Positions 48,637 through 60,443 of a stretch of 64,000 nucleotides of DNA are shown here, piece after piece. The stretch's first letter is position 1, and each line of letters starts with the position of its first letter. The translations under genes and the position numbers were made by a program. Below the pieces are notes generated by a model, which was not told where the DNA came from, did no database searches, and saw only the letters and a program-made list of their open reading frames with translations. The stretch is from Trichuris trichiura (lineage: Eukaryota > Nematoda > Enoplea > Trichinellida > Trichuridae), in the NCBI GenBank assembly GCA_037903355.1, contig JBAJFE010000015.1, positions 1 through 64,000 of the forward strand. Reading direction: 5' to 3'.

Positions 48637-48662
48637 CGTTAGAACATAGTTTCTCAACCTTT

Positions 48663-48735
48663 TTTGCGCCAGGGCCCCCCTGGGCTTTGTCAGGGCCCAC
48701 CAGGGCCCCCCTAGACTCGCCAGGGCCCCCAGATG
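48663..48735. repeat. Left subterminal GGGCCC array of the hAT element
   Basis: CCAGGGCCCCCCTGGG and variants occur at least four times within about 70 bp. Such short subterminal repeats are known transposase-binding sites in hAT elements; that role here is inference. Confidence 0.8.
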
Positions 48736-49079
48736 GCGCAGGACGGTTTGGTCAACGCTGATTGGTCCTTTTTACTCTTACACGGACTGGACACATGGCA
48801 GGCGCCCGTTGATCTTGTGTAGCGACCTTACAGTTATGTTTGACTGTTCGCAGTGGTCAAGCGAAAAGCGCATGCTTGTAGTTCACCTGATCTTCGCTCA
48901 GCACCTGCAACGTTGACTGGTGCTTCTTCCGCCGCGGAAAAGTTGCCGGAACTTGTAGTATCCGTTTTTTGCCTTTATTACTGTTCGCAAGAGCTTGGAC
49001 TGCGTTCATAGAAAAGGGGCAATGCAATTCCTGTATATAGCTTTATGGCACCTTTATGTATCGCCAAATAAGCAAATGA

Positions 49080-50864
49080 CTAATGCAACGACTGGATTTG
49101 CCGCGACGAAACTAACTTCTGGACGTTCGGCTTGAAATTAGTGAGGCGCAGTCGCAGGTCTCCTCGCTTTGCTATTTGCAATCGGTTTCTCTTTTTCGTC
49201 AGGAGGTCAGCGACTACGCTAAACCCCCTTTCGGCCGGATATGTCGAAGGAAAGGCGATCAGCAATTTGCGCGCGATGTTCCATAAGCCTGGGTATGATT
49301 CTGCAATGCCTCGTTGAAGCCAGAAGGCTTGGTAGCCATTCTTTAAAAATTTCACCTTTAATTCTTCGTTCACCTGCAGTTCCACAAGTTCTTCCTGTAG
49401 TTCTAGCTCCGCGGCGTCCGCGGCTGAAAAGGGGTCAATTACCCAGCTTGGCACTTCCATGCCAAGAATATCCTCATACCGTGCGGAAAGATCATGGTGC
49501 AGCATGTCTAGGTGCTGGCAGTAGGCTTCGACATCGTCATCTTTGATCTCCACCTTTTCTTGCAAGGCGCAAAGGTTTGGAAACTGCCCTAGCTCTCTAC
49601 GTGCCAAATTGCGCCTGAACAAAGGAAGTTTTCTGACGAACCCGCACACAGCGGCTTTTGTCGTGATTAGATTAAGTTCGTCTCCCTGGAGAAGAAGATT
49701 CATCTCGTTGAACTTAAAATACAAATCTGCCAAGTAGGCTATGTCGGACTCACGTTTCTTCAGGTTTTCACACAAGGCATTGTCGTGGGAAGCGAAAAAT
49801 TCTACAACCGCTTCGAAAAGGCAATAAAATCGCGTAAGACAGGCGCCCTTTGAAAGCCATCGCACCTCGGTGTGCAGGAGCAAACGACTGTATTCTGCGT
49901 CGCTTTCTTCGCACAACTGTCTGAACAACCTGTCATTGAGCGGACTGCTTTTGATTTTGTTGATCGCATTTATTACTAACTGTAACGAAGAATTCAGCCG
50001 ATTGCTGAGACGCTTTGCTGCCAAATGTTCTCTGTGGATCACACAGTGAACCGCGACGATATCCGGCACGATTTGTTTTAAATGCGCAATGAAGCCACGC
50101 TGCCTTCCCGTCATCGCCGGCGCTCCATCAGTGGCTACTGCGGTTATATTCGAAAGCGGTATTTCCTTTTCCTCAAAGAAGTCTTTTAGGACGAGGAAAA
50201 TCGATTTCCCTCTCGTGTCAGTTACCAATTCCTTCGCGAAAAGCATTTCCTGAACCACTTGCTCCGCTTTTATGAATCGCACATAGGCCAAAAGGAGAGC
50301 CTCATTGCCGGGTAGGATGGACTCGTCAAGTTGTAGCGAGAATTGCGTGGTTTTTAGAAACTCGCACAGCGTTTGCTCAACATCCGCAGCCATATCATCG
50401 ATACGACGCTGGACAGTGTCGTTACTGAGGGAAACCTTCTTGATTACGTCTGCAGCAGGTATATGTAATACTGTGTTAAGCACTTCACTTACTACTGGAA
50501 TCAGAAGTTCTTCTCCGATGGTGTGCGCTTTACCGCTTTTCGCGATCAGCAAAGAAATATTACATGACGCAAGCAGGCCATCGTGCTCTTGCGTTCTCGA
50601 CGTCGATGGAAGCGATCTATCCAATTTAGGGCGCCTGAGAAATCTTTCGTGGAGCGATTGAAAATACGCCAGATTCTTGTTGGCTTTATCTGGATGTATA
50701 TTGTGCAAATGTTTGACCATCTTACAGGGTCTCATCGACTCATTTGAAAACTTCCTCTCACATAACAGACACATCGGAGCCTTCATGTTACCAGGCGACG
50801 CAACGAAACCATACTTCAGATATTCAGCATTGTACTGCCGGCACTTTTTCTTGCTTTCTGACAT
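49080..50864 (-). CDS. hAT transposase with BED-type zinc finger (594 residues)
   Basis: Catalyses cut-and-paste transposition. The N-terminal BED finger has C32, C35, H52 and H57 (CLLCERKF...KHLHNIH). The RNase H-like core carries QLDESILPGNEALLLAYV (first Asp) and ATDGAPAMTGRQRGF (second Asp). HTEVRWLSKG is the conserved block preceding the all-alpha insertion. The C-terminal dimerisation region reads FPSTYPAERGFSVVADLLTK. The frame is uninterrupted and its length is normal for the family. The layout matches the ZBED5/SCAND3-like branch also seen as domesticated genes in vertebrates. The start MSESKKKC is the first Met and gives a complete finger. The coding region is visibly richer in G+C than the host exons around it, consistent with a foreign origin. 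No host gene is disrupted. Confidence 0.93.
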   Translation of the reverse strand: MSESKKKCRQYNAEYLKYGFVASPGNMKAPMCLLCERKFSNESMRPCKMVKHLHNIHPDKANKNLAYFQSLHERFLRRPKLDRSLPSTSRTQEHDGLLASCNISLLIAKSGKAHTIGEELLIPVVSEVLNTVLHIPAADVIKKVSLSNDTVQRRIDDMAADVEQTLCEFLKTTQFSLQLDESILPGNEALLLAYVRFIKAEQVVQEMLFAKELVTDTRGKSIFLVLKDFFEEKEIPLSNITAVATDGAPAMTGRQRGFIAHLKQIVPDIVAVHCVIHREHLAAKRLSNRLNSSLQLVINAINKIKSSPLNDRLFRQLCEESDAEYSRLLLHTEVRWLSKGACLTRFYCLFEAVVEFFASHDNALCENLKKRESDIAYLADLYFKFNEMNLLLQGDELNLITTKAAVCGFVRKLPLFRRNLARRELGQFPNLCALQEKVEIKDDDVEAYCQHLDMLHHDLSARYEDILGMEVPSWVIDPFSAADAAELELQEELVELQVNEELKVKFLKNGYQAFWLQRGIAESYPGLWNIARKLLIAFPSTYPAERGFSVVADLLTKKRNRLQIAKRGDLRLRLTNFKPNVQKLVSSRQIQSLH

Positions 50865-52239
50865 GATTCAATCTGTAAAAATTTATTTCTTCCAAATGGC
50901 GAATTGAGCGCACTGCAATTGCAGTTCCTTAGCCAATACTAACACTGTTGCAGTAGCAAACGTGAAATGACCACCGAAAGTCCGTTTTTCAAGACTTCTT
51001 TCCTCGCATTTGCTGGTGCGCAACTCCTGTTTTGTCTACTATACTTCCTTAGGAATAGAACTGATAACTGTTTTTAAATCACAACCTCAGGAACCGCGCC
51101 TACTTACTAGGTACCCGTTCCCTTCTATTGCATTTTTGATAAGGTTGTACAAACGATTTCACTTACGTGAGTCTGTGACGAAGGGCTAATACTGTAGCAG
51201 ACGGTCACCACAAAATGACCACTTCGGCAGTCGAGTACAGCAACTAATACCAGCAATTCAACGGAGGAACGAAAGACCGAGACGACTGACTGACGCGCGC
51301 TCTCACTGGAACAGAAGATCTTGTCTGCTAGTGCTCACAGCTTTCTTGCTTTGGCCGCTCCTGTCGCGCCGCCTAGAATCCGCGTGAATAATAGAAAAGG
51401 ATCACTACAAATGCTGTTTGTTCAGCGCATACCAGGGAGAAAGGAATGGTAGGGTACGCTTCTATGAGTTGGCGCCTTTATGAGTCGAGGGAAAAGGTAG
51501 AGAATGTGCGACGGAAAAGCCGTACGTACGGGAATATATTACCGGCTGCTATTGTGTTACGAACGATCAGATGGAATGAGTTGTTCTGTGTTGGGGAATA
51601 GCCCCCAAACACAAGTCAGTAAGAGTGACTCGCGGCGCAGGCAATTATCAGCCTACGCACGGGCCATTATTCACTGCAGAGCAGGAATTTATACTTTGCG
51701 AACGCAGACGTTTCTCTTTTCTGTACTGTTCTCTCTCTCTTCGCGTGTGCCCGTTCAGATCAGTTGCTTGCTCTGCTGCGCTGCTTTTGTAATTGAACTG
51801 TTCCAGCTTCGTGCCAGCCTGGAATATCTCATTTCCAACATTTTGAAATTCCGTTCACAAAAACTGAAGGGCACAGCGCTTCTTTGCACTGCACGAGAAA
51901 AATAGAATAACAAATTTTTATGGGTTGATAGAAGGGTGTGCAGATGGAACACTTTTCCGCGAACTGCTCCCTACCGAAAGGTCATGGGCTTTTTAGAAGC
52001 ACGCCAAGCACAGAGACTTTTCAGAAGCATACCGGGCAAGAGGGAATGTAAAAGCATGTTTTTCATTGGCTCACAGAGAAGAAAGAAAACGTCAAAACGT
52101 CCTGACTTCGCAATGGTACATTCTCTGTTGGGCTGTCAACGCCTTCTCATTAGTGAAAAATAGGCCCACCGTATTACTTTCCTACGCTACGTATTACAGC
52201 TGAACTGCTGACTGGGACAATCTCTTGCGGCATTTTCTT

Positions 52240-52322
52240 CTAGGGCCCCCTCCAGGGCCCCCTGGCTTTCAGGGCCCCCCTAAAATCTGCAAGGGCCCCC
52301 CAGGGGGGCCCCAGGGCCCCGG
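52240..52322. repeat. Right subterminal GGGCCC array of the hAT element
   Basis: About six copies of AGGGCCCCC(C/T) in both orientations, mirroring the left end (48663-48735), just inside the right terminal inverted repeat. Confidence 0.8.
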
Positions 52323-52357
52323 TTGAGAAACACTGCGTTAGAAGAACAAACAAAATA

Positions 52358-52519
52358 CAGCAAAACTCCCGTAAGTTGACCATCCAACGGACCGGGCAAA
52401 ACTGGTCAACATAGGAGGCGGTCAACATATAGGAAGTGGGTGGCTCGGCTAACGTGCGGACGAATCGACTTAGGGAGGTGGTCAGCATATAAGAGTGGTC
52501 AACTTCGGGGGTTTTACTG
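52358..52519. mobile_element. Pogo/Tigger-like MITE, copy 2
   Basis: Inverted copy of the element at 38674-38839. The ends are CAGCAAAACTCCCGTAAG and CTTCGGGGGTTTTACTG, with TA on both sides (52356-52357, 52520-52521) and an interior GCTCGGCTAACGTGCGGACG that matches the reverse complement of copy 1. It lies only 14 bp beyond the hAT target-site duplication. Confidence 0.85.
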
Positions 52520-52521
52520 TA

Positions 52522-55500
52522 TTATCAAAACTTAAGCATAAACGCAAAGTTATGGTTAGAAGTAATTTCACTCCTTTAGCTCTTCCAACCTACAAGACGG
52601 CCACTATTAAGCTAGTATACCGTAAATTTACAGCAGGACAGTTAGAAAGCGAAGCTACATACACTTTACTCGAGAAATAGTACGTAAAGAAAAAAAACGA
52701 GCGAAGCTACATCGTATTGACAAGTGGGACTAAGGCGCTAACAAAAACATGCAATATTCGGCAGTAAACATAGCACTTTCTAGACTTACCATTGCGTGAA
52801 GTCTTCTTAGAGAGCCGAACAAAATGCACAGCTAATTCTGCAAAACCTGCATAACTTTGCAGCAACCCTAGCTGAGTCCTTAGAACTCGCCCATTTCCAA
52901 ATTGTCCGGCGAGACAACATTCACAATTCGCGTACTTTTGTAGAGATTAAAAAATGTTCAGGTTCTAATCAAAACACGCTTGTTGAATATAAGCTGTAAA
53001 ATAAAATAAATCAAAGAATTTGAGCTAAACAATGTGCAGCTAACTTTATTTACAAATTAATTTACTACGTGGCTTGCACTTAACAAACTTCAACCTTTTG
53101 AGTAGGCGACAACCTTTTTATTTCGCGTTAGCAAGAATCGTCACCGTAACTTGTCCAATGTCTGTTGTCGGCAGTTGTGTTCCATTTGGGTGGTCATTTA
53201 AAGGGGAAATGCAAAAAGTGGGCTACTTCAAGGTAACTAGAAAGGCAAAGACTGTAAGTACGCGAAAAGGCCAAATAATGCCAAACAATTCTCCGAGTAA
53301 AATCGTTTTTAAATTTATCGCTTTTATCTGTATGATCGCTTCTTTTCAGCTTATGCATCACCAGTGCGGCATTACTGTTGGCCCATCAAAATTTCCGCGT
53401 AATTTTAAAACTCCCATATTTATTTTCAAAATTTACAAGCTCCCAAATGGCTAGAAGCAACGTTGGGGTGAATTATACTCGCTCATTAAACAAAACATTT
53501 CTATTACGACGAGAGGCCTTAGTCTTTGCAATTCGTCTTCTCATTCATCCGTACTACAATGAATTCATTAGGTCGCGGTGAGGTTACCGGAACAGATTTT
53601 CTTTTCCCGGAAGGTGATCAGTCCTTTGACCAACAATAGCAAACGTTCATATGGTCGTCTTGCTAGTGTGTCAGCATGAAGCACTCAAAAAAAATTCTGG
53701 GTGAACTATTGCTCGTACAATGCGCGGTTTGTAATTTGTTCCATTCACACCAACTGCTGTTAATAGGAAGGATTGTTTCGGTACAAATTCACTTTGACTT
53801 CTTTCATTTTCGTCTATAAGTAGATGACGAACAAGTGACTGAACGTCCAGATCATGTCGGAGCATTTTCAAAAAGTCATTCATCAAAACTATCACTTGCT
53901 ACACACTTGTCATTCAATTTGATAAATGCTCTCTCATCATTTACGACTAGCAACTTTCGTCCACTCGTAATGCCAAAAGTAACCTGCAAATATTGGCGTC
54001 AATTTGACGGAATGATTATATTAATAGACCATCCATTCCTAAGGCTGCAAGTTGAGTAATGTTAATTTAATATTCTTCGATACGCATTCGGCAGACTACT
54101 ATTATTAATAATTGATAGCCGCAATTATTGACGGCAAAACAGCGCGACGAGAAATTTCGAAAAATGACTTTCTCTCTCTCTCTCTCCCTTTCTTTGTTGA
54201 ATGAGTAAGGAAAAGTGGATAAAAATTTCATGTCACTTATCGATAATATAAATAAGTAAAAAAGGCGGAGTCGAACTGACTTTTATGATGTTTACCGTCG
54301 GTCTATCAGTTGCGTGGGAATTGTAAACTCGTTTTGTTCGATAAGAAAATCTAGAAAAATCAAACACAAAATGAACGAACGTGTTATCCTCACACACTGT
54401 TGAAAAAACTGGCGACGCTTTGCAGCCAAGCTAATTAGTCCACTATTTCGCTAATGAAATGTAGGTCTTCCATTGAAAAAACCGCAGAAGAAGGGAGATT
54501 TGCACTTCATCTTGAAATGCGAATAAATTCTCTATCGTTGACGTTCATCCATCAAACTGTTCATCGCTGTCAATTGGCCAATAATTACTTTTTTACTTCC
54601 TCTTATAAAGCAACAGGATTTGGCCACTCTCGTAAGCAAGCAGCCTTATTTGGAGCGAACAAAATGAAATCAAGTTCGCTTGGCAACCGCGCTGTACTCA
54701 TCGTCGTAAACACTACAATGGGTAATAGTCGGTGCGCTCGAACTATTCTGTACGCTCATTTTTACGGAAATCAACCCCTCGCAAAAAAATAGAATAAAAT
54801 ATACATAATAATATGTGCAAAAAACTAACCGCTTTTCATTTAAAAAAATATCCTCCTCATAATTTTCAAGTGGTAATAAAATCTCTTACTTTAGCCGATG
54901 GATCACCTAAGAATATGCTACTTCGAAGTATTATTCTTCATTCATAAACTCCAGTGATAATTTGACGTTCTCTCCCAAGAGCGGCAGTACAGTTTCGCTT
55001 TGTATAAGGCGATTAACCCACCTCGTCTTACTATAATTTCTGCTTATTTCAGATACTACGCACTGATTGGTGCTCAAAGTATATTACGTGCATATAACAA
55101 CCTGCAACCTTCGTCATCAAGCGGTTAATTTCGAAAATGGAATCCCACTAATCTTTTAGCTTTCAACCTAGCGCAAATGGAAACGGTATAGAGAGTTCAC
55201 TTTAACGATGACGTCGAAATAAGTATCAGTTTTTGTTCACACTCGCAGAATGCCAATGAAGCGGTCGACAGCTTCGCAAATGCGCTCATTCGTAGTTCAA
55301 ACTTTTTCTTCCTTCCTTACGACAACGCATAGGCGAAAGTAGGTTAACCTTTGCCAACATCACCTTTAGCGGCGAGGAAACAATACCAGCGAAAGTCTGT
55401 TTTTCATTTTCGGCATACTCTCACGGTGTCTACACCAACGCTTAGGTAACCAAGTCGTCAAATGTAAAAAAAACAGACGGAATTTAAAAGCGTCCGCCTA

Positions 55501-56737
55501 TTCGTCCGCTACGTCAATCAAAGGTGCTTCTGTGGCATGCCGAATTACGAGTAAAATGTTTGCATTTCAAAACTTTTGAACCGTTCCTTCTCTTGGTTTC
55601 AGCTTGTCAACTTGCCAGCGAAAATCCACGTCCGCTTTTTCGAAAGCTTCGGGCATTTCGTGTTTGTGCCGGAATCGCAAAGCGAAAAGTGGGGGACGCA
55701 CGTCTCCAACTTGTTACTGCTCCTTTAGGCTGCTCGTTTTTCCAAAACTACCATAAAACGTAAAATGAACAGAGTGGGAGGGAAGAGAAGCAAAAAACCG
55801 TCAACACTGATTGGTCGAAGCGTAGATGTGCACATTTGCATATGCTCATTGTTAACACGTACGCACTCTATACGACGACAAATGACCGCTATTTTCTCCA
55901 ACCTTTTCGCCATTCCGAAAGCCGGAACATTTCTTTGCGACAGAGCAGCGTTATGCTGCTGAACATACAGGAAACAAAATGGTTGCGCGCTCCAAGTAAT
56001 TGCAACTTCACAGACGCGTAAGCGATTGACTGACGATAACAGTTTTTTTTTGGTACGTCTGCAGTTACTCCATCATCAGATTAAGTGTCTTTTGTTAGAC
56101 AACACGCGTGATGTTACCTGAGACCGTTTGACATGAACAGATTTTTGGAACTGAACTTGTTCCATTGTCAACGTGAACAGTCGTCGTCATCTGGACAGGC
56201 GGACAACAACGTCGACCCAGTGGCAGAGTTAATCAAGGAAAACCTTTTCACTTGAGCGTACATTTGCAAAACGATCGTGCATTAGGTAGTCAAAGACAAA
56301 GATTCTTGTCAAAACGAATCAACCGCCCGAATACGCAATCCCAGTTAGTCGTCAATGATTACTCACTTAGTTTCAAATCTAACATTTCAGTTTGGCCTTC
56401 ATTTTTGTTATTTTATATCTCCTGAAAATCATTGGATATACGCCGTTGATAAACAAGCTGACAACGATACGGCGTTTGGCTAATAGAAGTTATGTAAAAA
56501 TGCAAATAAGCTGACCATCAAGCGAAGTAGAAGAAGAATGACTATGCAAGGCGAAGGGTGAAAGCAGCAGCAAAATGAATTTGTGTCAAAAAGAGTTGGT
56601 AACAAGAAAAACAGGTTCCTTTTCACGTTCGAAACGGAATAGTGGTTACTTGGGCAGTGTTACAGCCGCGTCGGTCGGTCCTTTGTAAAGGCGGCTGGTT
56701 GACTGCATCAACTTCCTCCTCCCAGCTGAGCTGGAAA
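52522..56737. other. Stretch without a supported gene
   Basis: Frames of 60-126 residues (for example 53074-53454, 54454-54792, 55524-55763) show no recognised domain, signal peptide or coherent splice sites. A (TC)n run lies at 54169-54187. The final few hundred bases are presumably promoter of the BPI-like gene. Confidence 0.5.
54169..54187. repeat. (TC)n microsatellite
   Basis: About nine TC/CT units (TTTCTCTCTCTCTCTCTCCC). Confidence 0.9.
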
Positions 56738-59700
56738 ATGCATATATGCTCTTTACTACTACTACTACTGTTGAACGTATTATGCAACGGTAAGCGATCG
56801 AATAGCATAGATTTGATTGCGCATGCATCCTGGTCGCTTGCAGCCAGCGAACCTGGCATTCGCATCCTCCTAACCAAAACTGGCATAGACGAAGTGCTTA
56901 ACACTTGGAAACGGTTGTTTCTAAAACGCATGGCCTACTCGGAGCCGGTCAAGTTGCGCATTTATGGACTCAGAGATTACATCGTCATCAATAATCTGCG
57001 CGCCGGACGCATAGCGCCTCACTTCGAAATCAAAACGTCAATCGAACAGGGCGTTGGATTCAAATTTTCGGTAAGCCAACTTACGCAACCGCCAATCGAA
57101 CTTTTTCACCTTAACATCACAAAAAATATTTCGATCATTTTTTTGCCCGCGCTAGCTTTAAGTACTAGCTTTTATGCGCACCCAGCAAATAATTACATAC
57201 ATAATTTCAACAAAAAAACACTGTTATACTTTGCCTGTAACGGCTAATATTGACAATTTTGAACGTTGTAACAAAACGAAACTTCGTCCGTTTCCGCGAC
57301 AACGTGACGTTCATCGTTTGCTTTAAAAGAGCTCACGAGAATAGTTTACGAAATGATCTATTGGCATTGTAAACTGCCCTTTAAAGTTCTGCCGATTTTC
57401 GGAAGCTAAAGGAACAATTTCAAACAGCGAACTATTAGCAGCTGCATTTCGTCGAAGAGATTTTTCGCTTTTGCGTCAGATGTCTTAGGCTAAAGTTGAA
57501 CGGCTTACTTTTGTGCTAAGGAGACGTAGCCGACACAGTAAGTTACGTCAGCAGCGTGCAGTTGTTTATCTCGAAGCTCGAAGTGCCATTTTATGGTTAT
57601 CACACACGTTGTCAGGTAGGCATCAAATGCTTCGTTTTCTCTGAACGCCATTGCAACCCGCACCCCGCGCAAGTCTACTGGCCAATCAAGCCTTTCTCGA
57701 AGCCTACTATAAATGTAAAAATTACACGGAATCGCATCGATTCGTTAAGATACTATAGGAACAATTTAATAAAGCGAAATTTCCTTTTCGCTTTTCAAAT
57801 ATATTCACTAAAGTCTTGAACTTTTCCCATCTTCCGCTGGTAATACGATCAAATTAAATGCTTCTATGTAATAGAGACGCGCAAGGGAGTGGGCAGACAA
57901 AATTGCTCTCGTTCATCCCGCGTCATTGCGGAGGCTATCAGAATGCGTTAAACAGATAAGTACGGAGACTGCGAGGAAAACGCTATCTTTTTGCCTCATA
58001 GCGAAGCAAGCGATAAGTAACTAGAAAGGCAGTGCAGAAAATGATTCGTTTTTACGCCTGCATTATATTCGCGATAAAAACAAAAAAAAACAGAGTTAAC
58101 ATTTTTTTAAAAATGAATCTTTGCTGTAAAGAAAGCTGCTGTTGAACTTAAGTAATGTAACTACGGTTACCTAAGTCATTGTAAGCTCTAAGGTCAACGC
58201 TGCATCGAAGTATAAGTATATTACATGAACGTTAAGGCTAAATCATGAACTCTTATTACGCATTGAGACTTATTGCCTTAAAGGTCATCAGCTGAAGCCA
58301 GCCGATGACTTCTTATAATTGCCGCATGAAATTCAACGCTTGAAATCGCTGTAGACTCGTTTAACATAACAAAAAAGCTAAGTTCAAACAGGTTAGTCAC
58401 GCTTGACCTGTTTTTGTTCTTGCGAAAAAGTCTAACGCTTTCAGGGTACTTTAAATCCCGTCTTCGGTGTCCTCATGAGGCGCGACTGGGCACCTGTTGA
58501 GAGCTTCGAACTTTTTCGCAACAGCGTAACGAACTCCCCGCTTCAATATGCAAATTAAAATTTTCGAATATCATTCGGGTCCGCTTTGCAACGAAAGAAG
58601 CTAAATTTCTCATCATACGTTAACAAAGTAAACATTTGAACAGTGATCATTTTTAAAATCATTACTCTCCGACCGACATTAGGACAAGCTACATGAATTG
58701 TAGCACTCTGTATGATATTAACAAGGAAGGTTACTGTCAATCAAATGCTTAGACTATAGTTTAAGCTAAACTACGCGTCTTCACATTTTATAGGCTAATC
58801 AAACAACGTCACTCGCTGGTCTGATATTTTAGTAATAAAATTTCTTTCGACTATGTTACACGGGTTTACAGTGAGTTCAAGCATGAATTCGCTTTCCCTT
58901 ACTGAAAATAATAGCCTATAGTAAAAGACGTTTAAGTCTTTGTTAAGAATACGGACGCAACCCATTATATATATATATATATAATTTCATTCTCCTTAGC
59001 GGTTGTAGCTTAAATATGCAACATAAAGATAATGCTGTTCTGCCTGAATTTAAAAGTGGAATTGTCTGGTTTTGAAACGCTGCCAATGCGTAATTTCAAA
59101 CCGCAACCCTTAGTAATATTAGTGTAAAAATTAAGCTTATTTTCAAAATTCTTTGGCACTTTTACCATTCAAAAACCGATTGAATGAACTCATTGAAGGT
59201 GAGCAGAATGAATATTGACTATTACGGCAGTTTGGCGCCCTATTCGACCCAGGAACCACCCGTTGCCATGCAAGCCAACGTGCCAGAGCTGTCCTTCAAC
59301 GCCGTTATCAAGGCGACCAACGTCAACGGTGTTCTCACACCGAAAATGCTCTCCTGCGAAGCTAGCGCCCCCTATTCAGCGACTCTTCAATTTAACGGTG
59401 CCATACCGAGGGCGCTGCACGCGCTCAAACTACTCCATCCCATCGTGCTGCAGAGCTTCGTTGAACGCACGTTGTGCAAGCACATAGCTACCTCTCTATT
59501 TCCGCCCTTTCGCAGCATTTTCAACATGCCAGCCAAAAAGTTGAGGCTAACGGAAAATTACTACCTCGACTATTCGCTAGTTGGCAATCCCATTATTGGA
59601 AAAGACTATTTCGAAACCGCCTACAACGGCGAGGTGTACATGGATCGAGGCTTCAAGCATACAGCTACATCGGCCGTTCAAGCACCGCCTTTGCCGACGG

Positions 59701-60443
59701 ACAGGAATCCAGTTCAACACGCCGCCATGGTCCATCTATTGATGTCCAACTACACGCTGAATACGCTGCTGTACTCTCTCTATCGAGCAGGCAAATTCAA
59801 TATGGCGGTTAACCACAAGACTACGCCCGACTCCTTTGTCAACTACTTGAAGACTGGTTGTCAAGAGTCGCAAATATGCGCCGGTACAATCTTCCCCTCT
59901 TTGGGTGACAAATATCCAAACAGTACGCTTGATATGCAAATTAAGCAGAACAAAGCGCCCACGGCGGTGTTCAAACCGGGTGCCATCGAAATTTTCACCG
60001 TCTCGTCAATGAAAGGCAGCGTTCGATCGGAAAGGAATCGTCAGTACTATTTCTTTTCAGCGCAGATGAAGTTGGTAACCAGCGTGAAGCGAGTTCGAGT
60101 ACGCCACTACTACGCCGACGGGGACATCTCGTTCGACCAGTTGGAGTTGACCAACGTACGAAGCGACGTTGAGGGTATTGACAGGGTCACTATGACCTTC
60201 GTGGTCAGCTATGCTTTGGACTTGCTCGTCAAGCCGGACATGCAACGAAAATTGAAAGGCGGAATGAAAATTCCCAAAGCGACCATTTTGGAAATGACTA
60301 ACGGATTGGTGACCATCCAGCCGGATCGTCTTGTCGTTAGTTTCCAACTGTGCTACCAGCCGAACTGCGACCGGGCTATGGTGGGCAATGCTCGAAGCGT
60401 CGCCACCAACCAGAAAACAACCAACACCTACGACGCTTACTGA
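56738..60443 (+). CDS. Secreted BPI/LBP-family lipid-binding protein
   Basis: Two exons, 56738-57070 (111 codons) and 59199-60443 (414 codons plus stop), join in phase 0 across a 2,128-bp GT-AG intron to give 525 residues. BPI/LBP proteins are secreted, boomerang-shaped lipid binders; vertebrate members bind lipopolysaccharide. Signal peptide MHICSLLLLLLLNVLCNG. EPGIRILLTKTGIDEVLNTW is the canonical first helix of the N-terminal barrel. VGFKFSVSRMNIDYYG spans the junction in the GLKFS strand. Cys164 and Cys204 are 40 residues apart, exactly as the structural disulfide Cys135-Cys175 of human BPI. A Pro-rich linker (QAPPLPTDRNP) separates the two halves. The C-terminal barrel runs to about 500 and ends in a Thr/Asn-rich tail. 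The acceptor at 59198 (CATTGAAG) was chosen because it keeps the GFKFS|VS alignment. The family is notably abundant in whipworms. Confidence 0.88.
58437..58480 (-). other. Hammerhead-like/Penelope repeat core in the BPI intron
   Basis: On the minus strand: ACCGAAGACGGG, then about 11 nt, then ACCCTGAAAGCGTT. This is the same arrangement of box, 4-5 bp stem and GAAA box as the repeats at 13.3-17.2 and 37.0 kb. It is probably a worn terminal-repeat fragment. Confidence 0.35.
58965..58983. repeat. (TA)n microsatellite
   Basis: About nine TA units within the intron of the BPI-like gene. Confidence 0.95.

Larger units (their letters stand above)
48645..52335 (-). mobile_element. Full-length hAT transposon
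   Basis: The ends CATAGTTTCTCAACC (left) and GGTTGAGAAACACTG (right) are imperfect terminal inverted repeats of the hAT type. They are flanked by identical 8-bp target-site duplications CGTTAGAA at 48637-48644 and 52336-52343. The 3,691-bp element carries one long intact transposase frame on the minus strand (49080-50864) and GGGCCC-rich subterminal arrays at both ends. The 50.9-52.2 kb interior has no recognised gene but contains diverged internal duplications, for example GCATACC(A/G)GG at about 51427 and 52027. Perfect duplications and an intact frame point to a recent insertion. Confidence 0.92.

Noticed and set aside
54262..54282. tRNA gene (B-box-like GTTCGACTCC on the minus strand)
   Set aside because: No matching acceptor stem or A box is found at the required distance.
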